In this document: positions 25,770 through 34,475 of the stretch, piece by piece | Numbering within the stretch: position 1 is the first letter of the stretch | Layout of the letters: each line of letters opens with the position of its first letter | Source of the DNA: Roseomonas sp. | GTDB lineage: Bacteria > Pseudomonadota > Alphaproteobacteria > Acetobacterales > Acetobacteraceae | Assembly (NCBI GenBank): GCA_020249435.1 | Contig: JADCFQ010000030.1 | Coordinates: 27,531 to 91,530 of the forward strand | Length of the DNA stretch: 64,000 nt | Direction: 5' to 3' | The notes under the pieces: generated by a model | Told to the model about the DNA's origin: nothing | Databases searched by the model: none | What the model saw: only the letters and a program-made list of their open reading frames with translations | Made by a program: the position numbers and the translations under genes

Positions 25770-27194
25770 TCAGGCCCCGCGCTTGGTTTTGGCGTAGCGA
25801 TCCATGAAGGTGCCACCTTCCGGTACCGGCAAATCGCGCCCCTGTGTCCAACCGCCAGCCAGCGGCAAAGACCGAAACGCCCCCTTGCCCTGCGCCAGTA
25901 AGCCAAGCGCGCCGACCGCCATTTTCGTCGCCATGCGATAGAGCGCGGGGCGCTGCGCGACATAGGCCCAAAGCCCAAGATTGCGACGCACTGCAACGGG
26001 CGACAAATGCCGCTCAAATTCGCGTTCACGCCAATGGCGCATCATTTTCGGCAGCGGAATCTTGACTGGGCAGACGGATTCGCAGCGCCCACAAAAGGTC
26101 GAGGCATTGGGCAAATGCCCTGCCTTATCCACGCCGATCAGCGTTGGCGTCAGCACGCTGCCCATGGGGCCAGGATAGACCCAACCATAGGCGTGCCCGC
26201 CCGTCACGCCATAGACCGGGCAGTGATTCATGCAGGCGGCGCAACGGATACAGCGCAGCATTTCCTGAAATTCCGTGCCGAACATATTGGATCGGCCATT
26301 ATCAATCAGCACCACATGATATTCTTCCGGCCCGTCCAAATCGCCAGGCCGCCGGCCACCCGTGGAAAAGGTAGTGTAAACCGAAAAATCCTGCCCCGTC
26401 GCCGAACGCGCCAATAGCCGCAGCAGAGCGCAGGCATCATTGAGGGTCGGCACCATTTTCTCGATGCTGGCGAGTGCGATATGCACACGCGGCAGGGTTT
26501 GCGTGAGGTCACCATTGCCTTCATTCGTGACAATCACGCTGCTGCCCGATTCCGCAATCAGGAAATTCGCACCCGTAATGCCGACATCAGCGGCCAGGAA
26601 GCGATGACGCAGTTTTGTGCGCGCTTCTGTCAGGATATCGCGCCTTTCGCTGAACACACGATCCTTGGGCAAATCCGTGTGCATTTCACGGAAGGATTTT
26701 TCCCAATCCTCCCGATTCAAGTGAAACGCCGGCGCGATGATATGGGAAGGATGCTCACGCCGAAGCTGGATGATGTATTCGCCCAGATCGGTTTCGACCG
26801 GTTCAATCCCGTGCGCTTCCAAATAGTCATTGATCCCGAGTTCTTCGGAAATCATTGACTTGCCCTTGGTGACGGTCTTCGCCCCGGCATTGCGGCAAAT
26901 CTCCAACACCGTCGCGCGGGCTTCTTCCGCAGTAGAGCACCAATGCACCTTGCCGCCAGCGGCTTCCACATTGGCGGCATAGGTTTCCAGATAGAAATCC
27001 AGATTCGCGAGGGTGTGGTTCTTGATGTCGCGCCCGATTTCGCGCAGCTGTTCGAATTCCGGCAGACGCGCAACCGCATCGCCCCGGCGTTGCAGAAAGG
27101 CGCCCTTGGCCTTGCCCAAAGCCTTTTGCAGCCCGGCATCGCCAATGGCGCGGGCGGCGTTTTCCTTGAATTGCGGCGAGGTAATCTGAACCAC
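25770..27194 (-). CDS. lutB: LutB-type iron-sulfur lactate utilisation protein
   Basis: 474-residue LUD-domain and ferredoxin protein. Features are the LUD region (VTKGKSMISEELGINDYLEA, LIAESGSSVIVTNEGNGDL), then two 4Fe-4S motifs, CIRCAACMNHCPVYG near 310 and CGRCESVCPVKI near 361, and a C-terminal helical tail. The GTG at 27194 was chosen (VQITSPQFKENA), with agggtt upstream; the frame stays open well beyond, but that part is non-homologous. In LutABC this subunit oxidises L-lactate to pyruvate. It is the first gene of a six-gene operon. Confidence 0.92.
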   Translation of the reverse strand: MVQITSPQFKENAARAIGDAGLQKALGKAKGAFLQRRGDAVARLPEFEQLREIGRDIKNHTLANLDFYLETYAANVEAAGGKVHWCSTAEEARATVLEICRNAGAKTVTKGKSMISEELGINDYLEAHGIEPVETDLGEYIIQLRREHPSHIIAPAFHLNREDWEKSFREMHTDLPKDRVFSERRDILTEARTKLRHRFLAADVGITGANFLIAESGSSVIVTNEGNGDLTQTLPRVHIALASIEKMVPTLNDACALLRLLARSATGQDFSVYTTFSTGGRRPGDLDGPEEYHVVLIDNGRSNMFGTEFQEMLRCIRCAACMNHCPVYGVTGGHAYGWVYPGPMGSVLTPTLIGVDKAGHLPNASTFCGRCESVCPVKIPLPKMMRHWREREFERHLSPVAVRRNLGLWAYVAQRPALYRMATKMAVGALGLLAQGKGAFRSLPLAGGWTQGRDLPVPEGGTFMDRYAKTKRGA

Positions 27195-27329
27195 GGCGGT
27201 AACCCTATTGCTTTTGCAACTCAGTCTAGCGCAACCCGCGCGCTTGGTCAGGGGGGTTTGCGCGCGGCCATCACCTTTCCTAACCTGCCCCACGCATTTT
27301 GGGGAGGAAACCATGGCAGGGGTTTTGGC

Positions 27330-27695
27330 ATGAATATCGCGGCTTTGCCCGCCCGCGCCGCCGCCGCGCCGGGCCTGGCGCGCTGGGGGCGTGATCTGAC
27401 GGCGGATGTCTTCTTCAGCGTTGGCGATGCGGCCTGGATCCTTGCCATCCACAAGGGTGTGCTGATTTCCGCCACCCCCGCCCCGCCCCTGATGCCGCGT
27501 TACGACCTTGCCATCCGCGCGGGTGCCGAGGATTTCTTGCGCTTTCTGCAAGACCCGCCACCGCCTGGCTGGCATGACATTATGGGCCTGGTTCGGCTCG
27601 GAACCTTCAAGGTGGAAGGCAATGTGGCGCTCTTTATGGCGCATATTTTCTGGTTCAAGGGCGTGCTCGCCCTGTTGAGGGAGCCACGCGCATGA
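27330..27695 (+). CDS. Small SCP2-like protein
   Basis: 121 residues, MNIAALPARAAAAPGLARWG then DVFFSVGDAAWILAIHKGVL, ending in HIFWFKGVLALLREPRA. The strand pattern and a final hydrophobic helix recall small sterol-carrier-protein-2-like domains, but the match is weak. The ATG at 27330 overlaps a six-codon frame (ATG 27313, MAGVLA, stop 27331) that has a better ribosome site (gggaggaaa), suggesting translational coupling. It overlaps the following hydrolase by 4 bp. Function unknown; lipid or acyl binding is a guess. Confidence 0.6.
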   Translation: MNIAALPARAAAAPGLARWGRDLTADVFFSVGDAAWILAIHKGVLISATPAPPLMPRYDLAIRAGAEDFLRFLQDPPPPGWHDIMGLVRLGTFKVEGNVALFMAHIFWFKGVLALLREPRA

Positions 27696-28525
27696 TCGAA
27701 GCCATTACCGGGCGCTATATGCACTTGGAACTCGAAGGCCGTGCGCATCGGCTGTATTTTGAAGAAGCCGGTCAGGGTATCCCGCTTTTGCTGCTGCACA
27801 CGGCGGGCAGTGACGGCAGGCAATGGCGCGGCCTGTTGAATGATGCGGAAGTGACAGCGCGTTTTCGCTGCGTGACTTTCGACATGCCCTGGCATGGCAA
27901 GTCCAGCCCGCCCGAGGGCTGGGAACGTGAGACCTATCAGCTCACCACCGCGCGCTATACGGGCATGATCATGGCGGTGGCGCGCGCGCTTGGCCTTGAT
28001 CGGCCAGTGGTAATGGGGTGTTCGATTGGCGGGCGCATTGTGCTGGATTTGGCAGCCGAACACGCGGATGATTTGCGCGGCGTGATCGGCCTGCAATCGG
28101 CAGCGTTTCTCTCACCCTATTACGATACATCCTGGCTGCATCACCCGCATGTGCATGGTGGTGAGGTGTGTGGTGGCATTGTCTCCGGCCTGATTGGCCC
28201 GCATGCACCGGAAGCGTCGCGCTGGGAAACGCTCTGGCATTATATGCAGGGCGGGCCGGGCGTGTTTCGCGGTGATTTGCATTTCTACAAGGGTGAAGGC
28301 GATTTGCGCCCGAAGCTGGCGCGCATTGATACCAAGCGCTGCCCTGTGCATATGTTGACCGGCAATTATGATTACTCCTGCAAGCCCGAGGATACGGAGG
28401 CAACCGCCGCCGCCATCCCAGGCGCCAAGGTGCAAATCATGAAGGGCCTGGGCCATTTCCCGATGAGCGAGGATTACGCCGCACTTCGCCCTTATCTTTT
28501 GCCGGTATTGGCGGAATTTACGTGA
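27692..28525 (+). CDS. Alpha/beta hydrolase
   Basis: 277-residue alpha/beta hydrolase. The oxyanion segment is LLLHTAGSDGRQWRGLL, the nucleophile elbow is GCSIGGRIVLDLA (Ser near 111), and the catalytic His lies in GLGHFPMSEDY near 253. It is translationally coupled to the small upstream protein. The family includes esterases, C-C hydrolases and lactonases; nothing in the sequence fixes the substrate. No signal peptide, so cytoplasmic. Confidence 0.85.
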   Translation: MIEAITGRYMHLELEGRAHRLYFEEAGQGIPLLLLHTAGSDGRQWRGLLNDAEVTARFRCVTFDMPWHGKSSPPEGWERETYQLTTARYTGMIMAVARALGLDRPVVMGCSIGGRIVLDLAAEHADDLRGVIGLQSAAFLSPYYDTSWLHHPHVHGGEVCGGIVSGLIGPHAPEASRWETLWHYMQGGPGVFRGDLHFYKGEGDLRPKLARIDTKRCPVHMLTGNYDYSCKPEDTEATAAAIPGAKVQIMKGLGHFPMSEDYAALRPYLLPVLAEFT

Positions 28526-28534
28526 CGCCGCGCA

Positions 28535-29857
28535 TCACGCGGCGAGCCGATCAATGCGATCACGCAGGCGATACCAACCGCCGATGATGGGCAGGAACCA
28601 ATTCGGGTTGCCGTTGTAAAGCGCAACCGTTGGAAATTCCAAACCATCAAGCGCGAAGCGTTGATTGGCCGCGCCAGCGATTTTCAGCGCGGCGTTATGG
28701 CCAAGCCAGGTTGCCATGGCAACGCCCGAACCCTGACAACCTGCGGCGTAATGAATGCCATCCTGCACGCCGATATGCGGCAGGAAATCGAAGGTGAAAG
28801 CCACATTGCCGGTCCAGGCATGGGTGATCTTTACATTGCTCAGCTCAGGAAATACCGCGGTCATGAAACTGTGCAACCGCGGCGCGGCGGCTTCCGGCGC
28901 ATTGGGGCCGAAGCGTGCGCGGCCGCCCCACAAAATGCGATTGCCATAGGGTGCCGGGCGAAAATAATTCAGCACACGCTTGGTATCGCTGATCATCCGC
29001 CGGCCCGGGAAAAGCCGATCCATGGTCTCGGCGGGCAATTCCTCGGTTGCGATGATGTAGGACGCGACAGGGATCATGCGCTGCGCGAGCCAGGGCATGG
29101 CGCTTTGGCCATCAGTGCCGCGCGAATAGCCATTGGTGGCCACCAGCACGGCATCGGCGCGCAATTCGCCGCGATTGGTCGCAACCCGAAAGCCTGATCC
29201 ATCAGCGCGAATGCCAGAGACACGCGTTTCATCCACCAGCCTGGCGCCGGCGCGTTCTGCTGCCGCCGCAAGCCCGCGCGCATATTTGCCGGGGTGGATG
29301 CTGCCGGTGGCCCCAGCCTTCATGCCGCCGCGATAATGGTCTGATCCCAGCGCCTCATGCTGGCGCGATGGCGGCAGCATTTCCGTGGGCAGGCCGGTAA
29401 CTTCCGCGATGTAATCGGATTGCCGCGCCAGCATGTCGTAATGCTTGAGTGTCCAGGCCGCGACAAAACGCCCACAGCGCGTATAATCGCAATCAATCCC
29501 CTCGCGCGCGATGGTTTCTTCAATGAAGGGAAAGGAAGCGGCGGCGGCCATGGCGATATTGCGCGCCTGTTCCACGCCAAGCTTTTCCTTGAGTGCCGTG
29601 CTTGCGACCTTGAGCCCGCCGGAAACCATACCGCCATTGCGCGACGATGCACCCCAGCCGATACGTTCCGCATCCAGCACGGTTACCTGATGGCCGAGCC
29701 GCGCCAGGCTAAGCGCCGCCGAAAGCCCGGCATAGCCGCCGCCAATCACCGCAACCGGCGTGTGACCGGGCAGCGTATTGTCGCGTTTCGGCGGCTCGGC
29801 TGCCTCCCACCACCAGGGGCTGGTCTTGAAGCCGGGGGCAAAAAGAGTGTTGCCCAT
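28535..29857 (-). CDS. FAD-dependent oxidoreductase (DAO family)
   Basis: 440 residues with a D-amino-acid-oxidase-type fold. The dinucleotide motif VAVIGGGYAGLSAALSLARL is near residues 35-54, followed by DAERIGWGASSRNGGMVSGG. The N-terminal SPWWWEAAEPP and the C-terminal HAWTGNVAFTFDFLPHIG are typical of gamma-glutamylputrescine-oxidase-like (PuuB/OrdL) members. The ATG at 29857 was chosen over 29896 for the MGNTLFAPGFKTSPWWW start. It follows the acyl-CoA ligase by 4 bp. An amine or amino-acid substrate is likely. Confidence 0.88.
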   Translation of the reverse strand: MGNTLFAPGFKTSPWWWEAAEPPKRDNTLPGHTPVAVIGGGYAGLSAALSLARLGHQVTVLDAERIGWGASSRNGGMVSGGLKVASTALKEKLGVEQARNIAMAAAASFPFIEETIAREGIDCDYTRCGRFVAAWTLKHYDMLARQSDYIAEVTGLPTEMLPPSRQHEALGSDHYRGGMKAGATGSIHPGKYARGLAAAAERAGARLVDETRVSGIRADGSGFRVATNRGELRADAVLVATNGYSRGTDGQSAMPWLAQRMIPVASYIIATEELPAETMDRLFPGRRMISDTKRVLNYFRPAPYGNRILWGGRARFGPNAPEAAAPRLHSFMTAVFPELSNVKITHAWTGNVAFTFDFLPHIGVQDGIHYAAGCQGSGVAMATWLGHNAALKIAGAANQRFALDGLEFPTVALYNGNPNWFLPIIGGWYRLRDRIDRLAA

Positions 29858-29861
29858 TGTC

Positions 29862-31556
29862 TTAGGCTGTCTTCGCTTCTTGCAGGCCCAATTCACGCGT
29901 CATTTCATCGCGCATGATGAATTTCTGCATCTTGCCAGTGACGGTCATGGGGAAGCTCTCCACAAACTTGATATGCAGCGGCACCTTGTAATGCGCGATC
30001 TGCCCTGCACAGAAGGCGCGCACATCATCTGCGGTCAGATGTTCATGCGCGCGCAACTTGATCCAGGCGCAGAGCTCCTCGCCAAAGCGTGGGTCCGGCA
30101 CGCCGAATACCTGCACATCTTCGATCTTTGGGTGGCGATAGAGGAATTCCTCAACCTCGCGCGGGTAGATATTCTCACCACCGCGAATGACTAGATCCTT
30201 GATTCGGCCGACGATATTGCAAAATCCCTCATCATCAATCGTCGCCAGATCGCCGGTATGCATCCAACGCGCCGCATCAATGGCCTGCGCGGTGCGTTCG
30301 GGGTCTTCCCAATAGCCAAGCATCACCGCATAGCCGCGCGTGCAAAGCTCGCCCGGCATACCGCGCGGCACGATACGACCCTCGCTATCAATGATCTTCA
30401 CTTCAAGATGCGGCTGCACGCGCCCCACGGTGGAAACGCGACGGTCAAGCGGATCATCCACACTGGTCTGGAAGCTGACCGGGCTGGTTTCTGTCATGCC
30501 GTAAGCGATGGTGATTTCGCGTAGATTCATGCTGTCCACCGCGCGGCGCATCACTTCAATCGGGCAAGGTGCGCCGGCCATAATGCCGGTGCGGAGCGAT
30601 GAAAGATCGAAGCTTGCGAATTGCGGGTGTTCCATTTGCGCGATGAACATGGTGGGCACGCCATGCAGGCCGGTGCAGCGTTCCTCCGCCACGGTTTGCA
30701 GCGTTGCCAGCGGATCAAAACCCTCACCGGGATAGACCATGGCCGTGCCATGCGTGGTGCAGGCCAGATTACCCAGTACCATGCCAAAGCAATGATAGAG
30801 CGGCACCGGAATGCACAGCTTATCCTGCGGCGTCAGCTTCATCGCTTCCCCGATGAAATAGCCGTTATTTAGGATGTTATGATGCGTCAGCGTCGCCCCC
30901 TTCGGCGCGCCGGTGGTGCCAGAGGTGAATTGGATATTGATGGGATCATCAAATTGCAGCTTGCTGGCCAATTCGCGCAGCCGTTCATGATGCGCCGCCG
31001 CGCCCATTTCAAGGATGCTGTGAAAAGGGATCATGCCCGGTGACGGGTTCGCGTTGATTTCAACCACCATCTCCAGCTTCGGCAATTTTTCCGCCGTGAG
31101 CCGGCCCGGTAAGGCGCGCGCCAATTCCGGCGCCAGCGTATTCACCATGCCGACGTAATCGGATGTCTTGAAGCGTGTCGCGATAATCAGCGCGCGGCAG
31201 CCAACCTTATTCAGCGCATATTCCAATTCGGAAAGCCGATAGGCCGGATTGATATTCACCAGCACCAGCCCCGCCTTGGCAGTGGCAAACTGCGTAATCA
31301 CCCATTCGGCATTATTGGGCGACCAGATCCCAACGCGATCACCTGGTTGCAGCCCAAGCGCCAGAAGCCCGGCAGCGAAGGCATCCACCTTCGCGCCCAA
31401 TTCAGCGTAGCTCCAGCGAATGCCCTGCTGGCGCACGATCAATCCGGGCCGATCACCCCATTGGGCAACGGTGCGGTCGAAATTCAGGCCAATGGTCTCA
31501 CCAATCAAGGCTTGGGTGCTTTGGCCGGTCACATAGCTAAGGGCTGGGCTGGTCAT
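29862..31556 (-). CDS. Acyl-CoA synthetase (AMP-binding)
   Basis: 564-residue ANL-superfamily enzyme that forms acyl-CoA from a carboxylate, ATP and CoA. The P-loop [20 protein letters not shown] is near 190-210, and the A5 motif appears as [23 protein letters not shown] and [18 protein letters not shown] follow; the catalytic Lys lies in the C-terminal [11 protein letters not shown]. The ATG at 31556 ([14 protein letters not shown]) fits the family better than the upstream extension. It diverges from the isovaleryl-CoA dehydrogenase genes, which suggests a short or branched acyl substrate. Chain length is not fixed by the sequence. Confidence 0.9.
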   Translation of the reverse strand: MTSPALSYVTGQSTQALIGETIGLNFDRTVAQWGDRPGLIVRQQGIRWSYAELGAKVDAFAAGLLALGLQPGDRVGIWSPNNAEWVITQFATAKAGLVLVNINPAYRLSELEYALNKVGCRALIIATRFKTSDYVGMVNTLAPELARALPGRLTAEKLPKLEMVVEINANPSPGMIPFHSILEMGAAAHHERLRELASKLQFDDPINIQFTSGTTGAPKGATLTHHNILNNGYFIGEAMKLTPQDKLCIPVPLYHCFGMVLGNLACTTHGTAMVYPGEGFDPLATLQTVAEERCTGLHGVPTMFIAQMEHPQFASFDLSSLRTGIMAGAPCPIEVMRRAVDSMNLREITIAYGMTETSPVSFQTSVDDPLDRRVSTVGRVQPHLEVKIIDSEGRIVPRGMPGELCTRGYAVMLGYWEDPERTAQAIDAARWMHTGDLATIDDEGFCNIVGRIKDLVIRGGENIYPREVEEFLYRHPKIEDVQVFGVPDPRFGEELCAWIKLRAHEHLTADDVRAFCAGQIAHYKVPLHIKFVESFPMTVTGKMQKFIMRDEMTRELGLQEAKTA

Positions 31557-31683
31557 TCCTATTCTCCCTGGGCATTGACGCAATCTTGGCGGGGTGGGGG
31601 CAAGTTTGCAATATTCACTTGGCCTTGGCGGCGCCTGCGCCTATCCTGGGTGCAACAATTTCGAGAAACGCGACGGGTTGAGC

Positions 31684-32862
31684 ATGGCCAATATTCCAAA
31701 CCGCCTTCCAGGGCTGGATTTCGATCTGGGCGAGACCGCCGATATGCTGCGCGATCAGGTGGCCGCTTTCTCCGCCGCCGAAATCGCGCCGCGCGCCGCG
31801 GAGATTGACAAGACCAATGATTTCCCCGCCGATCTTTGGCGCAAATTCGGTGATCTTGGCGTGCTCGGCATCACCGTTGAGGAAGAATATGGCGGCGCCG
31901 GCATGGGGTATCTGGAACATGTCATCGCCATGGAGGAAATCTCCCGCGCTTCCGCCTCGGTCGGGCTTTCCTATGGTGCGCATTCCAATCTTTGCGTGAA
32001 CCAGATCAGGCGCAATGGCACGGAAGACCAGAAGCGGCGTTATCTGTCCAAGCTGATTTCCGGTGAGCATGTGGGCGCGCTGGCAATGAGCGAGCCAGGC
32101 GCTGGTTCCGATGTGGTTTCCATGCGGCTGCGCGCTGAAAAGCGCGGTGATCGCTATGTGCTGAACGGCACGAAGATGTGGATCACCAATGGGCCGGATG
32201 CCGATGTGTTGGTGATTTACGCCAAGACCGATCCTGCTGCCGGCCCCAAGGGCATTACGGCTTTTCTGGTAGAGAAAAACTTCCCCGGTTTTTCCTGCGC
32301 GCAAAAGCTGGATAAGCTTGGTATGCGCGGGTCGAATACCGGCGAATTGGTATTCCGGGATTGCGAAGTGCCGGCCGAAAATGTGCTCGGTGAGCTTAAT
32401 GGCGGTGTGCGCGTACTGATGAGTGGGCTTGATTATGAACGCGCTGTGCTCGCTGCCGGGCCGCTTGGGATCATGCAGGCTTGCATGGATATCGTGCTGC
32501 CCTATGTGCATGAACGCAAGCAATTCGGCCAGGCGATTGGTGAATTCCAGATCATGCAGGCCAAGATCGCCGATATGTACACCACCATGAATGCGGCGAA
32601 ATCCTATATCTACACGGTCGCCAAGGCTTGTGATCGCGGCCAGACCACGCGCAAGGATGCCGCCGGTGCCATTTTATACGCCGCCGAAAAAGCAACCTGG
32701 ATGACGCTGGAGGCGATTCAATGCCTCGGCGGCAATGGCTATATCAATGACTACGCGACGGGCCGGCTGCTGCGTGATGCCAAGCTTTATGAGATTGGCG
32801 CTGGCACCTCAGAAATTCGCCGCATGCTGATCGGGCGGGAATTGTTCCGCGAAACCGCATGA
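31684..32862 (+). CDS. Isovaleryl-CoA dehydrogenase
   Basis: 392-residue acyl-CoA dehydrogenase, FAD-dependent, converting isovaleryl-CoA to 3-methylcrotonyl-CoA in leucine degradation. Family motifs are [35 protein letters not shown], and the catalytic-Glu region [13 protein letters not shown] characteristic of isovaleryl-CoA dehydrogenases (Glu in helix G). The C-terminal [20 protein letters not shown] and [19 protein letters not shown] follow. The ATG at 31684 was chosen by the [10 protein letters not shown] start. It overlaps the carboxylase beta gene by 4 bp, which strongly supports the isovaleryl assignment. Confidence 0.94.
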   Translation: MANIPNRLPGLDFDLGETADMLRDQVAAFSAAEIAPRAAEIDKTNDFPADLWRKFGDLGVLGITVEEEYGGAGMGYLEHVIAMEEISRASASVGLSYGAHSNLCVNQIRRNGTEDQKRRYLSKLISGEHVGALAMSEPGAGSDVVSMRLRAEKRGDRYVLNGTKMWITNGPDADVLVIYAKTDPAAGPKGITAFLVEKNFPGFSCAQKLDKLGMRGSNTGELVFRDCEVPAENVLGELNGGVRVLMSGLDYERAVLAAGPLGIMQACMDIVLPYVHERKQFGQAIGEFQIMQAKIADMYTTMNAAKSYIYTVAKACDRGQTTRKDAAGAILYAAEKATWMTLEAIQCLGGNGYINDYATGRLLRDAKLYEIGAGTSEIRRMLIGRELFRETA

Positions 32863-34466
32863 GCATTCTACGCAGTACGCTCGATACGGGTAGTGAGAGC
32901 TTCGCCGCCAATGCTGCCGCCATGGCGGCGCTGGTTGCGGATTTGGAAAAAACCGTCGCTGCTGCCGAACAGGGCGGCGGCAAGGCAGCGCGGGACAAGC
33001 ACCTCGCGCGCAATAAGCTGCTGCCGCGCGAACGGGTACATGCGCTGATTGATCCGGGCTCGCCGTTCCTGGAGCTTTCGCAGCTTGCGGCCCATGGGCT
33101 TTATGGCGGGGAGGTTCCCTGCGCAGGTATCATTTCCGGCATTGGGCGTGTGTCGGGCCGCGAATGTGTGATCATCGCGAATGATGCTACGGTGAAGGGT
33201 GGCACCTATTTCCCGATGACAGTAAAGAAGCATGTGCGCGCGCAGGAAATCGCCCGCGCCAATCGCCTGCCTTGCATTTACCTCGTGGATTCCGGCGGCG
33301 CCTTTCTGCCGCAACAGGATGAAATCTTCCCGGACCGAGAGCATTTCGGCCGTATCTTCTTCAACCAGGCCAATATGTCGGCGGAAGGCATTCCGCAAAT
33401 CGCCGTGGTGATGGGCAGCTGCACCGCGGGTGGCGCCTATGTCCCCGCCATGTCGGATGAAAGCATCATCGTGCGCCAGCAGGGCACTATCTTCCTTGGT
33501 GGCCCACCTTTGGTGCGCGCTGCCACTGGTGAGGTTGTCACCGCCGAGGAATTGGGCGGCGCTGATGTGCATGCGCGCCAATCCGGTGTGGTGGATCATT
33601 ACGCGCAGGATGATCGCCATGCTTTGGCAATTTGTCGGCGCATCGTAGCCGGGCTTGGGCCACGAATTGCGCCGCAATTGGCGCTGCGGGCGCCGCGCGC
33701 ACCGCTTTATGATGCGCGCGAATTGCTGGGCGTTGTGCCTGCCGATATCCGCGCCCCCTATGATGTGCGGGAAGTGATTGCGCGCCTGGTGGATGGCAGC
33801 GAATTTGACGAGTTCAAGCGGCTTTACGGCACAACCTTAGTGTGTGGTTTTGCGCATCTCCATGGTTATCCCATCGGCATCCTCGCCAATAACGGCATTC
33901 TGTTTTCGGAATCCGCGCTGAAAGGCGCGCATTTCATAGAACTCTGCTGTCAGCGCAGCATTCCCTTGCTGTTTTTGCAAAATATCTCAGGCTTCATGGT
34001 GGGGCGGAAATATGAGGCGGGCGGCATTGCGCGGGATGGCGCGAAGCTGGTGACGGCAGTGGCGACTGCGGGCGTGCCGAAATTGACTGTCGTGATTGGC
34101 GGCAGCTATGGCGCCGGTAATTACGGCATGTGCGGGCGTGCTTATGATCCGCGCTTCATGTTCATGTGGCCCAATGCGCGGATATCCGTCATGGGCGGCG
34201 AACAGGCGGCGAGTGTTCTGGCGCAACTCCGGCGTGACAATATGGAAGCGCAAGGCAAGCCATGGCCCGCTGAGGAAGAAGAAGCCTTCAAGGCACCCAT
34301 CCGCGCCAAATATGATACCGAAGGCCATCCCTATTACGCCAGCGCGCGGCTTTGGGATGATGGCATCATCAACCCTGCCGATACGCGACGCATTTTGGGC
34401 TTGTCACTCGCGGTTGCCTGCAATGCACCCATTGAACAGACACGCTTCGGCGTGTTCCGGATGTAG
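32859..34466 (+). CDS. Methylcrotonyl-CoA carboxylase carboxyltransferase (beta) subunit
   Basis: 535-residue biotin-dependent carboxyltransferase that transfers CO2 from biotin to 3-methylcrotonyl-CoA. Landmarks are [57 protein letters not shown] and the C-terminal [40 protein letters not shown] follows. The length and the [11 protein letters not shown] motif fit MccB better than propionyl-CoA carboxylase beta. It overlaps the dehydrogenase by 4 bp and precedes the biotin carboxylase subunit by 9 bp. Confidence 0.94.
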   Translation: MSILRSTLDTGSESFAANAAAMAALVADLEKTVAAAEQGGGKAARDKHLARNKLLPRERVHALIDPGSPFLELSQLAAHGLYGGEVPCAGIISGIGRVSGRECVIIANDATVKGGTYFPMTVKKHVRAQEIARANRLPCIYLVDSGGAFLPQQDEIFPDREHFGRIFFNQANMSAEGIPQIAVVMGSCTAGGAYVPAMSDESIIVRQQGTIFLGGPPLVRAATGEVVTAEELGGADVHARQSGVVDHYAQDDRHALAICRRIVAGLGPRIAPQLALRAPRAPLYDARELLGVVPADIRAPYDVREVIARLVDGSEFDEFKRLYGTTLVCGFAHLHGYPIGILANNGILFSESALKGAHFIELCCQRSIPLLFLQNISGFMVGRKYEAGGIARDGAKLVTAVATAGVPKLTVVIGGSYGAGNYGMCGRAYDPRFMFMWPNARISVMGGEQAASVLAQLRRDNMEAQGKPWPAEEEEAFKAPIRAKYDTEGHPYYASARLWDDGIINPADTRRILGLSLAVACNAPIEQTRFGVFRM

Positions 34467-34475
34467 GGGGCAGCC

